Origin: Halocaridina rubra
Lineage: Eukaryota; Arthropoda; Malacostraca; Decapoda; Atyidae
Length of the DNA stretch: 15,000 nt
Direction of reading: 5' to 3'
NCBI GenBank assembly: GCA_037179515.1
Contig: JAXCGZ010003865.1
Span: 22,501 to 37,500, forward strand
In this document: piece by piece, positions 9,857 through 15,000 of the stretch
Numbering within the stretch: position 1 is the stretch's first letter
Layout of the letters: every line of letters begins with the position of its first letter
Translations under genes and position numbers: made by a program
The notes under the pieces: generated by a model
Told to the model about the DNA's origin: nothing
Database searches by the model: none
What the model saw: the letters and a program-made list of their open reading frames with translations, nothing else

Positions 9857-10033
9857 TACTCCTTTCACTCGACTCCACCACCATATGTTTTCAGTGCTTC
9901 AAATGTAACTGTTTAGGCATGGAAGCGCCACCACGTCTGGCAGAGTGACCGTGGTGGCGCAGCCAAACGGTTACATTTGCATCAGTGAAACCATATGGTG
10001 GCGCCACCTTGGTGGCGACGTGTGAAAGGAGCC
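9857..10033. mobile_element. Foldback MITE, probably PIF/Harbinger-type, with TTA target duplication
   Basis: The 177-bp element is almost entirely an imperfect inverted repeat, with arms of about 80 bp that match through CTCCTTTCAC, CCACCATATG, AAATGTAAC and GCGCCACCACG. The centre is a perfect 11-bp stem (9925-9935 with 9950-9960) closing a 14-nt loop. Ends are TACTCCTTTCAC on the left and, read inward from the right, GGCTCCTTTCACACG. The trinucleotide TTA lies immediately outside both ends (9854-9856 and 10034-10036), as expected for a 3-bp target-site duplication. TTA/TAA duplications with GGC-CCTTTCACAC-like ends are typical of PIF/Harbinger. No transposase is encoded, so it would depend on an enzyme made elsewhere. 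It sits just upstream of the presumed ORF1 start of the adjacent LINE. Confidence 0.85.
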
Positions 10034-10036
10034 TTA

Positions 10037-11130
10037 GAGACTGAGAAAGTTTCACTTTGGAGATTGAGTCTTACTGAATAAAAAAGAAGTTTTTTTAACC
10101 TCACACAAATTTGCTTTATCTTTTTAGGTACTAATTTAGTTATTCTTTTAGTGAATAATTTACTTGGTAACAAACATCATAACTTAAAATTTGGTTTGGT
10201 AATAATAAAACTCCACATGAAGAAAAACTTGAATATGCAATACAGTAAAAACACATGATGCCTTGAACACATGTACTTTGTTGCAATTTCTTCTTTATTA
10301 CTAAACCGATCATTCACAAGAAAAAGATTAGTATGTCTTTGTCTGTGCGTGTGTGTGCGCATGCGCGCCCGTAGGTAAGATTCTATAATGATCAAACTGT
10401 GTAATATACGGCTGCATTCTGCAGGTTAGAGATGTACTCTCCAGAGGGCAAAATGCTTTCTTAAGTAAATGACAAAATCTTATTTCAGAATTGCTTAATT
10501 GCATTTTGATCATAGTTTGATTGCAGTTTAATCCGAGTTCGATCAATTATTTATTCTGGTTTATGCAGTATTCACTGAAAAGGAGAATCGCGGATTCAAC
10601 AAAAGCTCATTTGTTTGAGTTTCATTTCCAAAGACAACGGAGTTTGAAATGCTAATTGAGCTGGGAACTGATAGTGAAGCAGTCGTCCCTTAAAGGAAGG
10701 ATGAATGAAGGTGCCCATTTAAACCTTTCATTATTTAAGAATTAAAGTTGAAAAATAATTCTCATTCAATAGAAAAGATGGTGTAAACTATATATCGTCT
10801 GTTATGATTAATTTCTTTATTTATGAATGATGAACAGATTAGGATCAATCCTATTAATTATGAATAATGGTGATTGATAACTGTCATTCTTTATGCATAA
10901 TAGCAATTATGAAAAAGTTTGTAAACTAATAAGGGTGATACGACCATGAAAAAACCAATTCATTGTGATAATGGTGACATTGTAAAAATATCAATCATTA
11001 TGAATGACAGGTGCTATGGCAAGTCGCATTCTCATATTTTATAACTGATTAATTATAATGACGAAAGAAAAGGTCCTCTGGTCATTGTAATACCAACAGA
11101 AGCTCAAATGGCAATTAATGTTGGGTAAAC
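10037..11130. other. AT-rich non-coding DNA
   Basis: I recognise no gene or classified element. Short open frames on the minus strand (for example around 10177-10546) lack any family pattern. The part at 10790-11015 has several loosely similar ATTATGAAT-AATGGTGA and TGTCATT-TATG blocks in both orientations, too diverged to call an element. Confidence 0.45.
10344..10368. other. Alternating purine-pyrimidine tract, Z-DNA-prone
   Basis: The tract alternates purine and pyrimidine almost perfectly over about 25 bp, with TG/CG steps and the perfect palindrome GCGCATGCGC at 10357-10366. Such CG-containing alternating tracts are the classic Z-DNA formers. No gene is adjacent, so a regulatory role is not supported. 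Confidence 0.55.
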
Positions 11131-11134
11131 GCAG

Positions 11135-11286
11135 GTCCTAAAGCCGGACATTTGGAGAATAATGCTGTCAGGAAGGGCATCAGGCTGCACATATCTGTGC
11201 TAATGTCACGCAAAGGGCTCTAAGAGAGAAGAAGAAAAAAGGAAAGATAAAAGAATATACAGGAAAAAAAGACGAAGAAAGATAGA
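11135..11286 (+). mobile_element. Possible 3'-end scrap of a LINE leading into an (AAG)n tail
   Basis: The block TGTCAGGAAGGGCATCAGGC, near 11166-11185, resembles a 3'-end sequence that I recall from widespread marine-animal non-LTR retrotransposons, usually written GTCAGGAAGGGCATCCGGC. It is followed by about 40 bp of unique sequence and then by purine-rich sequence that becomes an (AAG)n array. A microsatellite directly at the 3' end is typical of RTE-like LINEs. No coding part is present, so the assignment rests on one short block plus the position of the tail. Confidence 0.4.
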
Positions 11287-11369
11287 AAGAAGAAGAAGAA
11301 GAAGAAGAAGAAGAAGAAGAAGAAGAAGAAGAAGAAGAAGAAGAAGAAGAAGAAGAAGAAGAAGAAGAA
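11287..11369. repeat. (AAG)n microsatellite
   Basis: An uninterrupted AAG array of about 83 bp. All bases on the + strand are purines. The Ser/Leu/Pro-rich open frame on the opposite strand is an artefact of this and the next arrays. Confidence 0.97.
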
Positions 11370-11440
11370 ATAAAATAAGAATATGCGGGAGAAGAAGATG
11401 AAGAGGGAGAAAGAGAAAAAATAAAAGAAGAAAAATAAGA

Positions 11441-11556
11441 GAAGAAGAAGAAGAAGAAGAAGAAGAAGAAGAAGAAGAAGAAGAAGAAGAAGAAGAAGAA
11501 GAAGAAGAAGAAGAAGAAGGAGGAGGAGGAGGAGGAGGAGGAGGAGGAGGAGGAGG
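11441..11556. repeat. (AAG)n then (AGG)n compound microsatellite
   Basis: (GAA)n runs to about 11519 and changes into (AGG)n up to 11556. Including a few flanking bases, about 120 bp are homopurine on the + strand without interruption, a configuration that favours triplex (H-DNA) formation. The AGG part also has repeated GG pairs. Confidence 0.97.
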
Positions 11557-11674
11557 CTGCATTGGTAACAATGATGTTTAAGTTATAAACAATCTAGTAT
11601 AATTAGTGATATTGTCGTAAATGCTTTTATATTTCACTGAATTGCCAGTACTTCTCTACTAACACTGATTCTTA

Positions 11675-11731
11675 TGGTATTAAGGATTATCCATAGGAGA
11701 GAAGAAATGGGAAAAGTCCAATAAAATATTT
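11675..11731 (+). repeat. Diverged direct repeat, copy 1
   Basis: The segment running from TGGTATTAAGG through CCATAGGAGAGAAGAAATGG to AAAATATT matches 11833-11890 with about 158 bp offset. Blocks such as TATTAA, CCATAGGA, GAAAT-GGAAAA and AATATT or CATATT line up in the same order and direction. The identity looks like an old duplication. The two copies flank the 46-bp palindrome. Confidence 0.55.
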
Positions 11732-11733
11732 GA

Positions 11734-11779
11734 TTTTTTTTTTTACAAAATGCTTTAAAGCATTTTGTAAAAAAAAAAA
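11734..11779. repeat. 46-bp perfect palindrome
   Basis: Each arm is an oligo(T) run of 11 followed by ACAAAATGCTTT, and the other half is its exact reverse complement, with no spacer (the centre lies between 11756 and 11757). As DNA it could extrude a cruciform. As RNA it would be a 23-bp hairpin with no free loop in the ideal pairing. It could be a recent foldback mutation, for example from template switching, or the remnant of a transposon end pair. Confidence 0.95.
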
Positions 11780-11832
11780 AAAACTGTTACCAGAGTAACA
11801 ATGCTCTCTAAACCTGGTATTAATGCTCTTCA

Positions 11833-11890
11833 CAGTATTAATGAGTCTCCATAGGATAGTCGAAATAGGAAAAAACGGAACAACATATTA
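11833..11890 (+). repeat. Diverged direct repeat, copy 2
   Basis: This is the second copy of the repeat at 11675-11731, running from CAGTATTAATGAG through CCATAGGATAGTCGAAATAGG to ACATATT. A further short TGGTATTAATG match lies just before it at about 11815. Confidence 0.55.
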
Positions 11891-11957
11891 AGCGACTTTG
11901 TACTAAAAGTCTCATCATTTTCTTTCATTTTACAACGTCTTCTTTTTCTTTTTGAAG

Positions 11958-12152
11958 TCCCCCCAGGACCCCCAGTGATACTTTGGGAGGGGCGCGAGGC
12001 TACCGATTTTGTGGGACCCTTGAGAGAAGGTGAGAACACGGAGTTGACTTGTAGGAGCATAGGAGGTAATCCTCCTCCCACGCTGACGTGGAAAAGCAGA
12101 GGGCTTGAACTTCCCCATGTGGAGGCCACGCTACATATTGAACCGGTTACAG
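11958..12152 (+). CDS. Internal exon encoding part of an immunoglobulin domain (Sidestep/nephrin-like adhesion protein)
   Basis: The exon is 195 bp, flanked by a pyrimidine tract plus AG (11956-11957) and a consensus donor GTAAGT (12153-12158). Both introns are phase 1, as is usual for Ig-domain exons. It encodes about 65 residues: a V-P-P-G-P-P-V-I linker into the first strand, FVGPLREGENTELTC with the B-strand Cys at residue 32, GGNPPPTLTW with the core Trp at residue 45, and an L-H-I-E-P-V-T end. The F-strand YxC is not in the exon and should be in the next one. The VPPxPPVI...VGPxxEG...LTCxxxGGxPPPxxTW pattern fits the Sidestep family, which are membrane receptors in neuronal guidance that bind Beat proteins. 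Nephrin-type proteins are the alternative. No other exon is seen in the window. Confidence 0.72.
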
Positions 12153-12851
12153 GTAAGTAAATTAAGATAGAGTATATAATAAACGTAAATATGACATTCA
12201 AACCCAAATTTAATTTGGACAATGTAATGTGGTTATGCTTTCAAGTTTCTGTGTGATATGATCAATTCAATAGTCATTTTCATTTGAAATGTTTTTTTTT
12301 TTTTTTTTGAGATACGCCTCCCATATCTAACGGATATGAACATAACAAATATTTTGTTTTATACTGAACATCTTCAGAAAACTACATTTCAGTGTACAAA
12401 TCAATTATGGGAGTATATTGTACAAATAAATTTTCTAAGTGAGGGACCTCAACTAACCAAATTAACCAAACCGAGATAAACTTAATTTTAGAAGGTAATT
12501 GTGGAACTAAGTTTCGTAAATACCATCAACAATTAACCCCGAAAACATTATCTACAGTGTTTTTCAGAAATATTATCACACACATAAACACACCCACACC
12601 CAGACATGCAAACAAACACACACGCGCACACATGCATACATACACACATATCAATATTCAGGTAAACATGTGAATTTTGGAAAAATGGTTAAATAAACTA
12701 CAAAAGGGAAAAGGAAACAATGGAAATCTCTAACAATTACAACGTATAGCTACTAAATTCATATTCGTAGCCCATCGACAATAGTATATCAACATTAGGG
12801 TAAGTGCTAATGTATTTTGTCACATCAAATTTTCTCTTCATACGTAGAACG

Positions 12852-12854
<3 letters not shown>
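12153..12854. other. Probable intron sequence with a CA-rich tract
   Basis: This follows the donor site of the Ig exon. It has a poly(T) run at about 12292-12309 and a degenerate (CA)n-rich tract at about 12577-12650. I see no further exon with an Ig pattern and no recognisable element. Confidence 0.5.
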
Positions 12855-13310
<456 letters not shown>

Positions 13311-13311
13311 C

Positions 13312-13388
<77 letters not shown>

Positions 13389-13469
13389 TAATAATAATAA
13401 TAATGATAATAATAATAATAAAAATAATAATTATAATACCAATAATAATAATAAATGATAATAATAATG
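13312..13469. repeat. Imperfect (AAT)n microsatellite
   Basis: An AAT array, perfect to about 13385 and then interrupted by single substitutions (AAC, GAT, AAA, ACC). The Asn/Ile-repeat frames over it are artefacts. It separates the SINE head from the tail of the following LINE. On the minus strand it reads as (ATT)n downstream of the LINE end. Confidence 0.95.
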
Positions 13470-13485
13470 CTATCTATCTATCTAC
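13470..13485. repeat. Short (TATC)n tract at the LINE 3' end
   Basis: About four TATC units (GATA on the minus strand) join the (AAT)n array to the last unique LINE sequence. This is probably the original 3' tail of the LINE. Confidence 0.8.
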
Positions 13486-13488
13486 CTT

Positions 13489-13516
13489 GGCTGTCTCCCC
13501 CAATTGGGGGGTAGCC
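13489..13516 (-). other. Hairpin at the 3' end of the LINE
   Basis: The perfect palindrome CCCCCAATTGGGGG (13497-13510) is enclosed by GGCT (13489-13492) and AGCC (13513-13516), which pair outside a small internal loop. It sits a few bases from the GATA/ATT tail. Stem-loops at this position are recognised by the element's own reverse transcriptase in several LINEs, so it is a plausible recognition structure for retrotransposition. Confidence 0.6.
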
Positions 13517-13550
13517 GACATAAAGAAAATGTAACAATAAGGGGATTACT

Positions 13551-13565
13551 TTGCCCTATGGGCAA
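13551..13565. other. Perfect 6-bp hairpin in the LINE 3' untranslated region
   Basis: TTGCCC-TAT-GGGCAA, a perfect stem with a 3-nt loop, lies about 35 bp from the larger terminal hairpin. Its closeness to the LINE end suggests it belongs to the same 3' structural region. Confidence 0.45.
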
Positions 13566-13730
13566 TGACGAGGGAGCTACTGACCATTCAGATGGCACTG
13601 CTGGAGTGCCAGAGACCATCCTCCCGGCTCTTCCACAACCTGCGTCGGTTCATGAATACCAGATCCCCTACTGCCCCTACCACAGGGCTACCTCTGTAAT
13701 ATGCAGCCCCATGGTAACAGCAGATGCCCA

Positions 13731-15000
13731 TCAGAGCTGCGTCACAATCACTCGCCACTCATTCCTATTCCTAGCACGCTCACTTGCTTCCCTCACATCC
13801 ATCCTTCTATCAATCAGGGATTTCCTTACTCCATCCATCCACCCAAACCTAGGCCTCCCTCTAGCATTTCTCCCATCAACTCTTGCATTCATCACCTTTT
13901 TCAGCAGCCTTTCATCATCCATCCTTTCCACATGGCCAAACCATTTCAGAACATTCATATCTACTCTGGCTGCAAATTTTCTCCTCACACCCGTTCTTGC
14001 TCTCACCACTTCATTCCTAACCCTATCCAACCGAGATACACCAATCATACTCCTCAGGCATTTCATCTCAAACACATTTAGTTTCTGTCTCTCACTTATT
14101 TTCATACCCCATAACTCTGATCCATACATCACATTTTGAACAAGCACTTTCTTATACAAAACTTTCTTAACATTCATTTCCAACCCTCTATTCTTCATCA
14201 CTCCTTTCAACGTACACAACACTTTACATCTTTCATTCACTTTGTGACACACATCTGCTTCCACTCCACCATTTGCAGCTATAACCGAGCCTAAATACTT
14301 AAACTGATCAACTTCCTTAAGTGTCTCTCCATTCAACATAATATTCATTCCAGCACCATCCTCATTTCTTGTACACCTCATAACCTTACTCTTTCCCACA
14401 TGCACTCGCAACTTCCTTCTCTCACACACCATTCCAAATTCTGACACTAACTGACACAGCTCCACCACTGAATCTGCCATCACCACAGTATCATCTGCAA
14501 ACAGCAACTGATTCAGCTCCCACTCGTTATCATCTCCATCTCCCATTCTCAAACCTCGACCACGCACTCGCCCATTCACCTCTCTTACGACTCCTCCATC
14601 AATATTCATATTGAACAGCCATGGTGACATCACACATCTCAGTCTCAGTATCACACTCACTGGAAACCACTCACTCACTTCATTCCCTACCCTAACACAA
14701 GCTCTACTGCCCTCATACAAACTCTTCACTGCATGCAACAGTTTACCATCAGTTCCATATAACCTCAAAACATTCCACATTGCCTCTCTATCAACTCTAT
14801 CATACGCTTCCTCTAGATCCAAAAAGAGCAAAATACACATCCTTACCCTTTGCTAAATATTTCTCTCATAACTGCCTAACTATAAAAATATGATCTGTAC
14901 AACTTTTACCTCTCCTAAAACCACTCTGCATTTCCGCGATCACATTTTTGTCTTATCCCTAATCCTATTAATCAGTATTCTACCATACACTTTTCCTACC
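13731..15000 (-). pseudogene. LINE ORF2, reverse transcriptase and C-terminal region, broken
   Basis: The longest intact frame (14840-13731, 369 codons) opens with FLDLEEAYDRVDREAMW (RT motif A, Asp at residue 8), then CVMSPWLFN (65-77 region), LLFADDTVVMADS (FADD at 114-117), VGKSKVMRC, FKYLGSV, YGSELWG, WFGHVERM (about 300-307) and GRNARGRPR. This is the usual order for RT palm, thumb and a C-terminal GHxxR block. Upstream, the frame continues to the window edge (VYGRILINRIR, then QSGFRRGKSCTDHIF) but with two frameshifts (near 14940 and 14830) and a TGA near 14867. The GxRQGC turn before CVMSP is also altered (ILRLRC). The catalytic FADD survives, but the copy cannot make a complete enzyme. 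It is a relatively young relic, since 369 codons are still open. Confidence 0.88.

Larger units (their letters stand above)
13486..15000 (-). mobile_element. 3' part of a second LINE type, running off the right edge
   Basis: The minus strand carries the RT and C-terminal part of a non-LTR retrotransposon ORF2 (15000-13731), followed by about 245 bp of 3' untranslated sequence ending at a GATA/ATT microsatellite. Microsatellite 3' tails occur in RTE and related clades. The protein pattern differs from the CR1/L2-like copy at 5905-9820, so this is a different lineage. The 5' part lies outside the window. The 3' untranslated region contains two neat hairpins (13551-13565 and 13489-13516). Confidence 0.88.

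Noticed and set aside
10870..11015. Possible inverted repeat built on TGTCATT/AATGACA blocks
   Set aside because: Matches are short and AT-rich. Chance similarity cannot be excluded without an alignment score.
11206..11571. Minus-strand 121-codon frame rich in Pro, Ser and Leu
   Set aside because: It is a translation of the (AGG)n and (AAG)n arrays, with no unique protein sequence.
13504..14139. 211-codon + strand frame
   Set aside because: It lies antisense to the LINE RT C-terminus and 3' untranslated region. The minus-strand reading has clear RT motifs and this one has none.

Overview
This window looks like a piece of a repeat-rich animal nuclear genome, most likely an arthropod and plausibly a decapod crustacean. 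The sequence is AT-rich and has very long (AT)n, (AAT)n and (GAA)n microsatellites. It contains many decayed non-LTR retrotransposons (LINEs), and one short spliced-looking exon instead of continuous genes. Nothing suggests a bacterium or phage: there are no operons, ribosome binding sites or CRISPR arrays. The taxon is inferred from repeat style, not from a diagnostic gene.

Layout. Positions 1-4130 hold AT-rich non-coding DNA with a GC-richer patch (about 660-1040), an (AT)n array (1740-1827), a strong G-quadruplex motif (2804-2822), a diverged tandem repeat (about 3170-3720) and a GC-rich hairpin patch (3905-4066). An unrecognised open reading segment follows at 4131-4418, then another (AT)n array (4553-4634).

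Positions 5100-9820 are a stack of three LINE relics, all on the minus strand. Reading up the + coordinates they are a CR1-like C-terminal fragment (about 5240-5450), a 5'-truncated poly(A)-tailed element (about 5446-5880), and a nearly full-length but broken CR1/L2-like LINE (about 5905-9820). In the last one, ORF1, endonuclease, reverse transcriptase and C-terminal domain can be read in order. Right at its 5' end sits a 177-bp foldback MITE with a TTA target duplication (9857-10033), probably PIF/Harbinger-type.

Positions 10037-11560 carry non-coding DNA, a Z-DNA-prone tract, a probable LINE 3'-end scrap and a long homopurine (AAG)n/(AGG)n array. A 46-bp perfect palindrome (11734-11779) lies between two diverged copies of a roughly 57-bp repeat. 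The one credible host coding piece is a phase 1-1 immunoglobulin-domain exon on the + strand (11958-12152), which resembles the Sidestep/nephrin-type cell-adhesion families. The rest of that gene is not visible in the window.

Positions 12855-15000 are a chain of repeats: (AT)n-(CA)n-(AT)n-(AAT)n, a minus-strand tRNA-derived SINE with A and B boxes (13117-13310), another (AAT)n, a (TATC)n, and the 3' part of a second LINE type on the minus strand. That LINE has an RT with an intact FADD motif, runs off the right edge, and has a hairpin next to its microsatellite tail.

The genes do not form a pathway. The window is best read as an intron or intergenic region of a large gene, heavily colonised by transposable elements. 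I found no convincing new multi-gene biological system. The most worthwhile signals are the MITE, the SINE/LINE/microsatellite chain, the palindrome and the orphan Ig exon.
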